A stretch of DNA of 64,000 nt. Origin: Fistularia commersonii (taxonomy: Eukaryota; Chordata; Actinopteri; Syngnathiformes; Fistulariidae). The DNA is taken from the NCBI GenBank assembly GCA_037954325.1, contig JBBMNZ010000017.1, positions 5,631,001-5,695,000 on the forward strand, written 5' to 3'. The notes beneath the pieces were generated by a model, which saw only the letters and a list, made by a program, of their open reading frames with translations, was not told the DNA's origin and did not search any database. A program made the translations under genes and the position numbers. Positions within the stretch are counted from its first letter, which is position 1. Every line of letters begins with the position of its first letter. Positions 1-14,000 of this stretch are shown one piece after another.

Positions 1-1043
1 AGGCTAGTTCTCACACCCAGCAACTCTTGACTTTGGTCCAACCATTGGGACGGTCAGCCAGATTAGTCTGTTTTCCTGCTCTCTAATAATGCTGCTCCTC
101 TATCAGGACAAATTGAAACAAATGTGACGCACATTTTTCTCAAATGACATGACTGTACTTTTATGGCTTCCATTTAAAAGCTCCTGTTATTTGTATCAGC
201 CAGCACAGAGAGAAACACCTTGAATTATGCTGTATCATTTTTTTTTATATAAATCTACATCTCAGACTTTCACATCTGTACTACTCACTCTTTACAGCCT
301 ACTTCTCACCCTCTGTCGAGATTGTGCTAATTTCCCATACCCTTGTAAGGAATTCTAGGTCTCTTCTCCTTCACAGAAGCCTGTGCTCTCAGAAAGTGTC
401 TTTGTGTATTGAAGGTGTTTCAGTCTATTGGTAGCCTAACCTGGAGTGCATGCAATTGGGGAGGCAGGTTCCATTGTCAACCCTAACTCTCCTAACTCAA
501 TCCTTTGTCTCTCCTTTCAACCTGTCAGCTTTCTTCAAGCCCTTTGCCTGCTGGTTGACCCTTGTCAGAAGATTTTTGTGTACTGGTACTAAACAGCTGG
601 ACCACCATGTGGGCAACTGAACAGATGAAAATAGAAAAGTTGCATGGTATTTTATCAACAGTTGCACGTGTTGGGATCACTTCTGGAGTAGGTCAAGAGG
701 AGGGTGGAGAGGTGAAGAAAACATTTGTTAAGGCCATGGATTACTACACCCATAAAGAACAAAGGGGTTTCCTATTTTAAGTGAGATAAAATGGGAAGTT
801 GGACTACACTGGAAGGCATTTTCTCTATGTGAGCTTAAAATATACCTTTACCCCAGGCAGGCCCAAGAATAGAACTACCAAACTCACACCCTCCCACAGT
901 GTCACAAAAATTAGCCTGTGACTCTCTTTCTCCAATAGTAACATTAGACCTAGTTTCTCCTTCTAGTCTTCATGTGTGTTTTTGAAAAGATATTTTTGTA
1001 TTCCATATTTAATATAGTATATAATATGACATAATAATTTATG
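1..1043. other. Non-coding, no gene recognised
   Basis: AT-rich unique-looking DNA. The only open frame of note (562-780, 72 codons) resembles no known protein and has no splice context, so I leave it out. Confidence 0.5.
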
Positions 1044-1267
1044 GGCGGTGTGGCGCAGGAGATAGAGCGATTATCTTTGGAACGGAACATGCCTGGTTCG
1101 ATTCCCAGCTCCCCCTAGTCTGTCAAAGTGTTGTTGAGCAAGACACTGAACCCCTAACTGCCCCTTCGGCGCTGGGGGACGGCATGCCTCCTGCTCAAGG
1201 TTCATCCATAGGTTAATTGAGGGGATGAATTTCCCCAAGGGGATTGATAAAAGATAAGTTATTATCA
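1044..1267 (+). repeat. tRNA-derived SINE with V-SINE-like core
   Basis: The head is tRNA-like, with an A-box region (GTGGCGCAGGAGATAGAGCG) and a perfect Pol III B box GGTTCGATTCC at 1095-1105. It is followed by a core containing TTGAGCAAGACACTGAACCC (1133-1152), close to the conserved central domain of fish V-SINEs. The 3' end trails into an AT-rich ATAAGTTATTATCATTA segment. The mismatched acceptor-stem region and the long 3' body rule out a functional tRNA gene. Family assignment is from memory of the motifs. Confidence 0.75.
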
Positions 1268-3129
1268 TTAATCTGTTAAGGTTTCTTGGGGAAATCCCCT
1301 GTCTTACATTTTAACAGCCTACAAAGCTACTTGCTCCAAGTAGGGAATGCTGCTGCATCGGGCCTCGTCTGAAAAAGAATCTGGAAAGTGAATGAGATGA
1401 ATGAATCAGCAGAAACATTTTATGTTTCATTTATAACTTTGAAACTTTGACTCATTTTGATGAGTGAATGATTACATTCTGAAAAGTTAAAACCACGCTG
1501 CTGTAAAGGAGATTGAAAAGTAGGCTGACAGAGGTTTTAAAAGGCGGATAAGGTGTGTCCGATTCAGTACAGGAGAGACTTACGGGCCCTGCATATCAGA
1601 TATGTGCTGAGATGCCAACATCGAACACCCTGAATTCTGTTTTCATGGGTAAAAAACTGTTCAAGGCAGCAAGCAATAGCAAGTTGTAGAACTGAGCACT
1701 GGTCAAGCCACTGCTCTAATTATTACATAAAATCATAATTCAAAATTGGATTCAGAAAGACAAAAAAAAATAGTCTGGAATGATATAAGAAAGCCTTGAT
1801 AGTTTTAACATAATTTCCATATCCTGTATCTTCAACTTTAACCAACATTCTGCTTTTTTTTATCTTGTGTTTGTGTCGGTCATCCTTAGTATCAGTATAT
1901 CTTCCAAATGGTCCAAATGCATTATGAAGAATTAGACAATTGTCATGTTGTGTTTTGCATTTTTCTTTTATATACAAATCATTCACAGGATTTAGGACTG
2001 TCTGAAAATTCTTAACTCAAACCATACTTTGAGCTGTGATTTAGTTGTAATTTTAAAAATCCGATGTAAGAAAAGAAAATCGTGGAAGTGAATGATCTTG
2101 CAGGAGAAGAGAATGGTAGAAATGCTCTTCATATGATGAAGCAGTATAAAAACATGTCTTCTTGTGTGTTTAAAACCCCACCCTACCACCATTTAAAAAA
2201 TAGATGTATATATTTAGGCCATGTGGCCATCTACTGGAGGGTTAACTGGGTTGAGGATGCTGTTGGAAGACTGGAGTTTCTGCTTGGTCTCACATCTTTT
2301 CTGTTAGGAACAACTGGCTTTCAGTATTTACAGTGCTTTACACTGCTATTCAATTTGAGAAAATTCACTAGATGCATTCGGGGAGATATCTGTGTATGGC
2401 TATCATTCAGTTTTGTTCCTGTATTTATTGTAATGAATGTGTGGGCTTTCTGTTTTTTTTCTAAGGATACACATTTTCTAATAGTTTTTTTGGTTAATCT
2501 GTCTGGAAATCAGTTAGAAAGATTATACTGTAGTGAAAATATCTTGAAACGGTAGTACTGATGGTAAAAACTGCTACAAATATTACTTGTTCTGCATTAA
2601 ATTTACAACTTTTGACCTTCAGAATGTTCTTAAGAAGTAGGCGTTAGTAATGTTGGAGGACCAACATTGTGCTGAAACTCAATATATCTTCTGCTTTGTA
2701 TCCCAGTATTGACATTTCCTTTTTGCTGATCCAAGTAAATCCTATACCTATATTTCTCAGCAGCAAATATATGCTTTAAATGTAAATAAATGTTTTTCTG
2801 GAACTGATGTGCTTTAGTTTCAAAGAATGAAGGAAGAAAAGACTGAGCTGAAGGGGGCAAAGTAACCATCAACTTGTGATCTTAATGTTTTCCACATTAC
2901 TATTCCTTTTGTGTTTACCCGGGGTAACCACAATTAAATAAGTGATCAAGCAATGCCCTGTCAACACAACACCTAGATTATGACCTTATATCTCACTGGT
3001 ATGCATATTTTTGACGGTCTATGCGCCTGGTGAAGTGAGGAGAACTGCTCCTAGATTGTTTTGTCAAGATTTCGTTACAAAACTGAGTTTTTTGAGTGAA
3101 AAATGTTGTGCTCAGATGAATGTAGAAGT
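1268..3129. other. Non-coding, no gene recognised
   Basis: AT-rich sequence. The 157-codon frame at 2082-2555 has biased, hydrophobic composition typical of chance frames in AT-rich DNA, with no family resemblance and no splice context. Confidence 0.45.
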
Positions 3130-3240
3130 AATTCACCCATCCATCCATTATCTATTGTGTTTCCTACAATCAGGTTTGTGGGGATGATAGAGCCTATCCC
3201 AGCTGTCATCGGGTGAGAGGTGGGTACGCCAGTCAATGGC
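3130..3240 (-). repeat. Fragment of the dispersed tRNA-SINE-like repeat
   Basis: CATCCATCCATTATC followed by GAGCCTATCCCAGCTGTCATC and GGGTGAGAGGTGGG is the 3' part of a very common teleost dispersed repeat. A fuller copy lies at 62431-62831. Confidence 0.6.
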
Positions 3241-3828
3241 AGTGTAGAAATACTCAAAAAAATGTAAAGGATCAGTTTAACTAATAGGCAAAAGATGAAG
3301 TACAACGATGGAAGCTTGATAGTGGGGGATGAGCGCTTGCATCTTTCTTTATGTGGCCCTCTGGTGGACTATAGAAAATGCTTACTAGAATGTTGGCAAT
3401 GGAGTTACATTGTAAATTGCTTTATTTGTTTTGGTAGCTCCATAGAGCCAGCTGTCTTGACTGAGGTTGATGCTATTGTTTTACATTTCTATATGTGTTT
3501 TAATCCACTTGTAAATTCAACATTATTTTATGGAAAAAACATATTTAAGCAGCGTTGATCTCCCAGAGAGACTGCTATATGTCCGGGTTAGATCACGTGC
3601 GCATATTAACAGCTCTCAAGTTGGAATTTGAAGGTGTGTTGAGTCCTAGATTTCACAATTTCTTTTCCCTCCTTCTCTACTCTTCCTCCTCCCCCGTCTC
3701 CTTGTCTCCTATTGTTGTAATGATTTCTAAAACAAAAATTCTCCATATGATCATAAACAACTGATTTAATGTTAGAAAAGCAACAGTGAATCTTGGTTAT
3801 TTGTTGTGCTTTATCTCTTCTTCTAGTC

Positions 3829-4041
3829 CAGGGGTGGGCAATTAATTTTTACACAGGCCCATATGATAAACCTGAACAGTGTTGGAGGGTTTGACCAACA
3901 ATAACAGAAAAGCAACCAGTTGTATAACATGAACAGAAAATATGTTTTTTTTCATTCATGTTCTGACTGACCTCACGCAGGCCGATGAGGGATGGCCAAA
4001 GGGACACAATTGGCCCCTGGGCCATGAAATGCCCAGGTCTG
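3829..4041. mobile_element. Non-autonomous hAT-type element (MITE)
   Basis: Starts CAGGGGTGGGCAA and ends TGCCCAGGTCTG, which are imperfect terminal inverted repeats. The flanks TTCTAGTC (3821-3828) and TTGTAGTC (4042-4049) match at 7 of 8 bases, as expected for an 8-bp hAT target duplication. There is no transposase frame. The family is shared with 39511-39881 and 44810-45185; this is the shortest copy, at 213 bp. Confidence 0.75.
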
Positions 4042-4049
4042 TTGTAGTC

Positions 4050-7000
4050 ATAGCTCTGGCCAGGGTTAATATTTAACACAGGGATGTGCGTTACGGATTG
4101 ACTTGTTGTTGATACTCTGCTGATGATTTCCAAAGTTACTTATATCTTTGGGTAAATATTAGCTGTGCTTCCGTGCTACATGAATGTAACGGATGATAGC
4201 CTTTAGTCATGAAACTGTTCAGTAATGTAAGTTACTGTCTAGCATTTTTCACACGTCTTTTTTTCCACTATTACTGGAAGATTTCCCAGAAGATGAGTAA
4301 CTATTGAAAGTGCAGAATGTTTTTTTAGTTCGCCCTTGGATATATTTTTGAAAAGGCTTCTCTAGCATGTTTCATTTTTCATTATACAATTCATGGCTTG
4401 TTGTTGGGTCCAGACTGATTTTTGTACCTCTTATAATTTTGAATATCTTTCTCATAATAATCTCCCAGTATCTTTTATTGCATTGTCGTACTTTGCCAGA
4501 TAAACAAACCCTGCAATGTGTTTTGCTTCCTGAAGGCTAACACTTAAATGCTCAAATCAGGGGATAGAATTGTTAAATCCTCTTTTATTTATTTCATTTT
4601 TTTGTCGGAATATGAAAACACTTCAGCATGCTGCTCCTCCACTGGAGTAGGTTGTCATTTTTTTTTAAAAACATGAATTGTTGATGTGAACTTTGAATGT
4701 TTTGAAGTGCATGCCACTGTGGTCATACAGCTATTAAGATCAGAGTGTTAAGTGTGTACAGTACAAAGCTGCAGTGCTGCTTTTGGGAAGAGGAGCAGTT
4801 TCTCTTGCAAATGGCACCACGTATGCATCCATGACCATTCATTCTTCCACAGAAAAGCATCAATTTAGTTTGTTAAACATGTACCCTCACAAGCGTTTAG
4901 CCTCTGTCTTGCAATGTCAGCCCTGGCACGTCTTCTAAACGTTCTTAATGTTTGTGTAGTGTGTGGGCCACATACTACATAAACAGTGAGCATGCATGGA
5001 TGCCACACCCATGCAAAGCCCAGACTGCATAATGTGCTCATACACCCAGCCAGTAGTTTTTTTACCTCTGACTAATCCCACCCTGCATCAGTAGGACTGC
5101 CTGTGATTGGTTTGTCCTGCTGTTCTGACTGTCTGCCCACTACATCTTGACCCACCACAAGCCTTGGACTGTAAGTGGTATTAATTGTATGTGCGTGTGC
5201 TAGTGCGTGTGCACACACACAAGCCTACATGTGTTGTCCCCATCCAGTTTGGCAGTTTGGCAGCTCAATGTGTTGACTGTTGTGTAATGCTAAAGCTTCA
5301 AGCAAGCTCTTTTCCATGCAGGCTTGCTGGATGAAACATACACACATGCACTGCAGTAATGTAATGCTATTTATAGAACTGCTGCACAAGGACAAATAAG
5401 GCCCCTTCTTTGGAAGAATAAATTTGTAGATTTCACTCTATTGTGAGTCTGAAGTTTACGGTGATGTTTTATCGTCTTTCATTTTGAATTGGAGCCACAG
5501 CTGAATAATGTCGGAGAGTTGAAAATGAAAAAGCCTGACAATGTGTAGTGAATTCTTTCGATGTACCACGCTGGTCTCGGATGTTATAATTTATAAACTG
5601 TAGGCGAGACTTTGGTTGCCAGGAAGGCTGTATGAATTTTTGCGTGGAAAGTAAATGAATGGAGGTGTATTGATCTGAGCAGTGCGGCGTTGTTCAGACA
5701 GACCCAGGTGGTAACAGCTATGCTCCATTAACCTTACTTTTTACACTCAGGTCCTGTTTTCTGTGATCAGCAAAGAGCCTGTTTGAACAAGCATAATGAT
5801 CTGTCTTGAAACAGCCACAACCCTCTGTATGAGTTAGACAGATGCTATAAATACTTATTGTCAATACTCAGCTCAGTAGAGGAAATAACAAGAAGGAGAC
5901 AGATTGTGTTGGCTGAGAAGAAGCAGTCAGGAGGAGGGAAGTGTTACACGATTGTGTCTTCAGGGATCAAAAACATACGCATCTCATTAACAAGGAAAGG
6001 TTTCACAGAAGACTCAAAGTTTCCACACTGATCTGAAAGGATAGACAGAAACTGTGTCAATGTCCGTGTCGCTTTAATCAATGCCCGTTTTGTTTGTCAG
6101 AGTGGTTATAGTGTACAAAAACGTGACGCTTCTCCTTAATAACAATTAGCCACAGCTCAGAAGCAAACTGAGTGCACTTCTGTGCAACAACTTTGTCCTG
6201 CTGTAGTTTCACTTACCCAGTAAGATGTAGGACTCCAAATGCCCTTTTGATGGGCTTTGAAAAGGAAGGTCAAGAATAATTATCGATATGACTTTGTGTG
6301 CCAACACACTTGCCAGGGCGATGTGAATCTGTCATTGAGCAAGAGGCAGTATTTAACATGGACCGGTCAATCACAGGGTCACATACAGAGACACCCAATC
6401 AATTCACCCTTACATAATTCTACAGTGCCACTATTCAGTATTCCAATCCAGTACAGTCTCTCACTCTTACCCATGGACAATTTCGAGTCTTTAGATAATT
6501 TACTAGAAATGAAAATGCTACAGAGACCCCAATGAGCCACTTGAATTGAAGTATAAATGTTTATTTGGCACACATGGAATTAAGCATCTGTCTCCTATTG
6601 TTGTGTCTGTTTGTTTTTCTGTAACAAACTGTAATGCAGCAAAAACAAAACAAAACTAATAAGTTTACATAATTTGCTCACAGGGAATTTCTTATTTTTC
6701 AGGATTTTACAACTGTATTGAATATGTGCTCAGAAAGTGCTGAAAAACTTGCCTGCCAACAGTAACGTTGGATGTTTGTGCTTGATATTTCATTATCCCA
6801 TTGTTCACAAACTTACATTTCCATTTGGTTGCCTCTGCGAGTTTTGGCCTAATTTCAAATGTTACAGTTGAGTTTCAGCGTTTTCTGAGCACGAGGGAGA
6901 AACCAAGGAATTCACAGACTCTGAGAAGCTATTCTGGTGGCATGAGAGGATGTTTTTTTTCTAGTTAGTTTTTAATAAGATATTTAAATTCAACATAAGG

Positions 7001-7853
7001 GAAAGCTAATGTGACTGCATCCAAACATAATGCTGAGTGCTGCCACTCAGCAAATTACATTTCGGCAGTCAAGGGAAAATTTGAAATGTTGGGTTCATGC
7101 TACCTTGGTGAGGGGCCAGTTTGCAAGTGGATGAAACAGATTCCACCGTGGTTGAATGTTGTATATTAAAGTATTCTTTTATTACCTTATCTGCTAAGGA
7201 ATGTAGTCCTCTGACCTTATTTTGTTTTCCATATGGACAATTGGTTGTTGTTATTTTCTGTTCCAAAAATTTGAATCCATCTTTGAGCAGTGTTGGACAA
7301 TGTTTACCATGGCAGTTGTTGTAGCCTCTGGGATTTGGATGAGCTTGACAAACATGATATAATATAACTGTATTAAAAAGATCATGCTACCTATTAAGGT
7401 TATCTCTAAATGAGCTGATGCCTTTTGGCACGTTTAGGCATAGGCGTCTTGATCTTGGGAGAAATTGGCATGGAGTCGATAGTACGTCATTTTGGTGTCT
7501 CTCTGTGGACTGTGACTGAATTTGAGCGCAGTCACACTCTGTCATAATCACTGACCGTGTGCAGTCTGAGCTGCTTGTCACTACCATGCACAGGGCCATT
7601 ATGTCGACAGGCGGACAGGTCAGCATACAGTAGATCTTTGTTGCCGCATGAATGGGTTGTCATGGCGTCAGACAGATGAAGAGACGTCTCGTAAATACAT
7701 GGTGAATCCTTTTTATAAAATGTTTGTGACTGATGCAAACATTTTAAAATGTATATTTTATCCCATCTGTTTTTATAACCATCTGTTTGTTTCTTCTTAC
7801 CCTTTTCTTTTCTTTTCTTTTCTCCTTTTCCTTTTCCATTACCCTTCCCCTAG
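4050..7853. other. 5' flank or first intron of osbpl5; no coding feature seen
   Basis: No exon with coding support. A stretch ending ACT|GTAAGTGG at about 5170, with an inverted CCAAT motif (GATTGG) near 5106, could be a non-coding first exon, but nothing fixes it. A SINE-like fragment lies at about 6320-6420. The last 50 bases are a strong pyrimidine tract (TTTTCTTTTC repeats) leading to the acceptor TAG at 7851-7853. Confidence 0.4.
6320..6420 (-). repeat. Fragment of the dispersed tRNA-SINE-like repeat
   Basis: The segment with CACAGGGTCACATACAGAGACA matches the middle part of the copy at 62431-62831 (CACAGGGCCACATATAAAGACA). It is diverged and truncated. Confidence 0.45.
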
Positions 7854-8013
7854 AAAGGACAAGATTAGGATATCGGGATGAAGGAGGAGAATTTATTTCA
7901 ACGGAGATTTTCACTGTGTCCCAATGCCACTTCCCCACCCAAAATTGACCCCCGCTCTCTCACCCGGAACCTGTCTTACGGAGGAGACAATGATCTCTAC
8001 AGCCTCAGTCCAG
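7854..8013 (+). CDS. osbpl5: osbpl5 first coding exon (24 nt of 5'UTR, then codons 1-45)
   Basis: The acceptor TAG at 7851-7853 follows a long CTTTT tract and the donor CAG|GTAAAA follows 8013. The ATG is at 7878. The exon ends one base into codon 46. An acceptor before the ATG means at least one non-coding exon lies further upstream. Confidence 0.9.
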
Positions 8014-11000
8014 GTAAAAAATTAAAGAACATCCTACAAAACTACAGTGTGGCTAGATCAGTGCTGCTTATTCTGTACACATCAGCGTATGTCAGCCTGC
8101 ACTTCTGTGCGGCTGTTGGAGCTGCCAAGCTTTTCTCGTCTGCTGCTGGATTTATTTATCGAGTTTGTTTGTATGTGCTGTGGGTTCCCACCAGGTAGTG
8201 ATACAGACAGACAGGATCTCTCCATGCTGAGTAATGAACTTAGCCCTGCCCAGTCACCGGGCAGCAAGGTAAGAACCGCCTTCCGTATTGGGCAACACAG
8301 TTTCTCATAAAGTCAGTCTAGTTGATTCACTTTGTAGATCCATATCTCTATTTAATGTTGGTTTCTCCTGTATCGACTTTCTTATTGACTAAACTATATA
8401 ATGCTTTGTTTCAAAGTTTTAGGTTAAGACAAAAACCTGCATTTTTTTTTTTCATCCACAAGCTATTTATTTTTTAAGGTAGACCATTGGTGAGATGGCA
8501 CTGCTTCTCTTGTTCATGTTGTACTACATTACTCTGAACAATCTGCCTCCATTGTAAAGATTGGAAATACAAATTAGGGGTCCTCAATAAATGTTACCAT
8601 TGGCAGCTGGGCAATCTCACCTTGTTTCCTCTTGTCTCCTTACCTCACCTCATAATACAGCTTGTTTATGTGCAGAATGATACAGAGGCACAGCTGAGCC
8701 TTTACCCTTTTCTTCCTTATCAATAGCTCTTATGGGATAATTGATGGGCTGAAGCCTACTGTTTGCATGAGGTCATTTATACTGAATTTTAGTGGTGTTC
8801 TGTGCCTTGAGAATGTCTTCTTTTACCATTTTGGAGATGATTTGAAGTGCCCCTGTGGGTTCATTCAGTAATATTTTGAGTCATATTGGTTTAGTGCTCA
8901 CCATAAAACCGGTTAGGTAATTATGAAACAAAACATGCTAAAAAAAATATAACTGGAGTTAATTAAGATCGAGTGGTAGTGCACCACTGGAATCTTTTAA
9001 TAAGGTTGTAAGGGAAAACTGGTTTTCAATAACTATTTTAAAATTGCTCATAATCATACAGTCTAAATGTACATTATACTTAATTGCAGAGTCTTGAACT
9101 GAACATGTAAGTACCTTAAGAGTTGTGACATGTAATAGTTCATCTGTCTTTTAGTTAAAAAAATCTCTGCATTTTTTTTCTCCTCTACTTTATAATCATT
9201 TAAAGTCTGTGTTCCCCCTTCTTCTAGTCTGAGTCCAGAATGTTTAATGGGCTTGAGAAGGACTGCCCCTCCCCCACGGAAAAGCTGGCCCGAAAAGAGT
9301 CCCTTAAGGTACACTGAGCATCTTTGATTAAGAAAACAATGAGAAAAGCAAATATGGTGCATTGTTGACATTTTAGTTCATCCATTCATATTGTCAAAGC
9401 TTCTTAGTGATGAAGTAAGGTTCTGAAGTAAAGAACTATAGACCATTACAAGGCCATTTTAATCATATTTTAAGCTTGCTCACCTTGCATAGCCTTTATT
9501 GTTATATGAAACAATCTTCACTTATTGTATTTCAAATGACAACCAGTGAAGCTTGTCCTTGATAAACAAAGGTTGAAGAACCGTGCTCTCATTTGTGTTT
9601 GACTCTGGCTCCACCTAGTGTTTGCCTTTTTGGACCACTTCTTGAACGAGTAAGACTGATGATTCATTCATGTGTTTGTTCATTTTAAAATTTTCTGTGT
9701 GTGTTTGTATGTTTGTTTGTGTTTACAGGTCCAGAAGCAGAATTACAGACAAGAGAAGAAACGGGCAGCTAAGGAACTGTTTAGTGCACTAAAGGATCCA
9801 AGTGTTGTCATCATGTCCAACTGGTTAAAGGTATAGAGATGATGCATCTATTGTTTTGCACACAACTGCTTCACATAGCACAAATGCCAACAAAAAACAA
9901 CATGCATCTGAAATGTTTTGCTTTGTTATTTACACCTCTTGCTAATTTCCATCCTGGCTGTGAATTACACTTTCACTGTTACCTATTGTTTTGTATCAGA
10001 TGAACAATTTCACAGCTTCAGAATGTGTTTGTGTGTCTGCAGTAAGCAGCCTTCTTTTCTTTGTTAATTACTTGAGAAAAAGTGCACTGCATTTTATATG
10101 TTTATACTATAAGTTGTGTATATAGATACTTTCCTCATTTCATTTCTTTCACTAGATTCGAGGCTCCTTAAAGGGTTGGACCAAGCTGTGGTGTGCTCTT
10201 AAGCCAGGGGTTCTTTTAATCTATAAGACCCCTAAAGCGGACCACTGGGTAGGCACCATCTTGCTCAGTGCATGCAAGCTGATTGAGAGACCCTCGAAGA
10301 AGGATGGCTTCTGCTTCAAGCTCTATCACCCATTGGAAAAGTCCATTTGGGCTGTCAAGGTTAGACAACTGTTTAGACTCACACTTGTATACTTTCTTAA
10401 TCCTTGTATTACAACAGTATGTATCATGATTGATATAGTTTCCATTCCCCATCTCTTCAGTTTTACTTCTTGTTCAACTTGAAACTGCAACTATGCGAAT
10501 TTCATTTGACGGGCATTTCTTTCTTCTCTTCACTTACACAATCTCTGATTTGTTGTATGAATAATTTTATGTATCTATAATGGCTGTTTGATCCATATGT
10601 TCAGGGTCCAAAAGGAGAGAATGTTGGTTCCATTACACAGCCTCTACCAAGCAACTACCTGATATTCAGAGCGGCGTCGGAGTCCGACGGTGAGGATTCT
10701 GTGCTATTGCTCTAGTTGTGTGTGGATTCCCACATGTGTAAAGCAGAATCAAAATAACCTCAGAGTGAAATCTGCCTTGTCTCTCAAGGCCGATGCTGGA
10801 TGGATGCCCTGGAGCTTGCACTCAGCTGCTCCAGCCTCTCCAAGCTGACCTCTAAATCAGGGAGAGAAGGGGAAATCAGCACATCTTCAGAGTCTTCCCA
10901 CATTCTCCACTTACTACAGTCTACCACTCTTTCTGATGCAGAGCTTCTGCAGTGAGTAATTGATTTTACAAAACACATGCTTACCCAAACTCTTTCCAGA

Positions 11001-14000
11001 AGTATGACATTAACCAAAGTTATTCTAATCGTCTTACATATTAAGAGTTGTTTGATGATAGGTTTGAAAACATAATCTGTGGTTTATGTTACAAACCAAG
11101 AACAAGAAAATTGATTATTCTTGTTTGAACGATTGCCACATGGAGGCTGACTGCACATCATTGCATCAATCGTTGCATCACAGTTGCTTAGTAAAACAAC
11201 ATGAACCTCTATGCATTTCAGCACATTTCCCAGTATCCCAGAAAAGTTGCTGTTGTTTGTAGCTGTGTAATGTGTATACATTGTTATATTATCGTAGACT
11301 CTTATGACCAAATAGAATTTATTGCTTATTATTGTAATACCCCATTCCAATGGATCTGCGATCTTTGCCTTAGTTAAGACTGACTGAATTTGAACTGTTT
11401 TAAACAATAAACATTGGAGTTTACTAGGAAAAGCTGCTCAGGTTGAGGCTTATTTGTGGACTCTGAGTAAGACGCACCCTTTTTTTTTAATCCATCGGCT
11501 GCTTTGCTTTTGAAGCTACAATAAGGCTTGTCAAACAGGGTGGAGGCACAAGACTTTTGGATTAACTGACATAAGCAATAATGCAAATTGTTGAAAGGCT
11601 TCAAATGTCAGTTTTTGTTTAGCTAGTGTCAAATGTTTAGCTGCCAGTCAGCTTTGAGTTACTTTTGCAGAAGAGGCTAACATATCATTATGAATTGGTG
11701 GTTTGCTTTTGTGCCTGTCTACAAGATTTTTGATATGTTACCAGGGTGTGCCTATAAAGCTCATGAAAAGCACCCATTACATTTGTGATAATACTCTCAG
11801 TACTGGTATATTTTGAATGTTGTATGATATCTCTATAAATGTAAGACCTTAAGCCTTAAGATTGGTACTCAGTAGGGTCTGGTGGTCTGTGAAAAAATAA
11901 AGAAAAATCCTCCGCCTATCATCAGCCCAACAGTCGCCCTAAGGATAGTTTGTAAACATGGAATAGAAATGCCATCTCGCATCTCAGTTTTATTATGAGT
12001 TGTTTTAAGTTTTACCAATTCATAGATGCTCTGTTTGTTTGTGAAAGTCTTAGTTAAACAAGTAAAAGCAATCGGAGTGGTTTAAGATTTTAATGTATTT
12101 GAGTGTTTCATTATCGGTGATGAGATTTTCCAGGAGCCTGTGATTCATCCTATGAATAATCAAGAAAAAATACATATACATATAATATTGACAAAGGACT
12201 GTCAGTTCTAGAAAAGCTTTAAGGTAGTCGTCTCATAAACTCCAGGGGTCAGAGTAACTACGCCATTGGCTACATTGTCATAACCAGAAACCACATTCGA
12301 GCACCATTTGATCAAGAAGTACGGAGAGCTGCTTTATTTTAATGTAGTCGTACAGATCCATTTTTGTTGGTTGGCAAGTGTGTCTAATTTCCCTTTTGTA
12401 TACATGTGGGGTTTTTTGCAGTGTCGTTGGTCTTGTTCCTCTTTGTATGTCTCTGAACCTGTTTACATCCCGCATTTCAGATTTTCCTCCCCACCCCCTT
12501 CTCCATTATTGCACACTCCCTCTAGCAGTTATCTCTCCGCTCTCCCCCTTTTTCCTAGCCAATCAATGCCACCAGTAAGATCACATGACTGTCAGAGGAG
12601 CAGGAAGATAGTTGAACGTGAACCATACACCACCCAGAGCGAGGCGACAGCAAACACTACACGCTATCAGGAAGCAGTCCACCATAGATAAATATACAGT
12701 TCAGGCTCTAGGTAGAAAAGAAAGGAGGACAGACTAATTGTCTGTACGTTTACATCACTGATTGCACTCAAATTTGCCAGAGGAAGGGTTACAGTGTATG
12801 CATTTCGTGTTTAAGGTAAGTGGCTGCCTCTGCCCCAGGGTGTTTGGCTTGATAGATATTGCGAAATACTCATTCAGAGTTTTCAGGTATGTGATTGTTC
12901 TGGTTTGTCGACATTTTGATAATTCAACTTTCAATTTTGCTATGTTAGATTTTCATTTCCTTTATCTTGTCACAGAATTTTGAAAGCAAGTTTATATTCC
13001 TTTGTCACTATCTGTTATTTCTGTTCTTTATCATACTCAAATGCAAAGACTGTATTTATTTGTCTGTCTGCCTAAAGTTGTCTGTCTCACTGGATGAGTG
13101 TTCAAACTAACTGCACAGAGGTCCTGTGTCTGCCCCCTCCCCCCCATCTATCTCTAATTCTATCTCCTCCTTTCTTTGTGCATTTATAGCATGATGTGTG
13201 ACTTTCATCACGGAGTTTCTTTTTTGAGATTCTTCTGGCTAATACATTTTTTGTTACAGATGTAATGTCTGGTTTTCTGTGTCTTGGAGAGAATTATAAT
13301 CTGGAAATTGATCCATGTTAAAAAGGTCTTCTCACAACTAGTAATTGTGTGGTTGTGTCCATGCATTGTGCTTCTCTATGGAATAAGAGAGGGCTTATAT
13401 CCAACCAGAGGCTTCAGGACCCAAAATATGTTGGGCAGGAGGCACTGATGTCATCATCTTTATTGGGTGTCTTGAACCTGAACAATAACAGTGGTGGTGT
13501 GCAAAACATAGTCCCCCTCCGTAACCCAGCTGCCAGTCTGTCTCCTGACAGTTGCTACCAAGTCACTCTCCCCCTGGGTTTTTCTTTTACCAGTCATTTT
13601 CATGACTGAGGCTTTTCTACTCTAGGCTATGAATCATCTGGTGCTGGCTGACCTTGGCTGGTTGTAGCAACATATGTTGTGCTTTCAACAAGCAGTCCTG
13701 GAAAAAGTCCTACTGCTTCTCTAACTTCCTTTTATTGGCTTGGTTGCATATCACTAAGTTTAATTTGAATAATTCTTGCCTCCTCCAACCACAACACCAT
13801 ATCTAACCTTGAGGTTTTCTTGCACAACAAACAACTTTTGTCCTTGCTTTAAGGTCATGCTCAATGATTGAACATTGACAGGTCTTGTGGTTCTAAGCAT
13901 TTGACCTTTCTCTTGTCCCTTCCTTCACGTATGCAAGTGTTACAAGCACTTAAGTTTTTCATTGCTCCATCTTTACCTTCCTTGGGTCACTGCTATTTTT

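Noticed and set aside
1044..1115. tRNA gene
   Set aside because: The B box is perfect but the stems do not pair as a tRNA and the sequence continues into a SINE core.
2082..2555. 157-codon frame with hydrophobic stretches
   Set aside because: Phe/Leu/Cys-rich composition is expected from T-rich DNA. There is no homology and no coding-exon signals.
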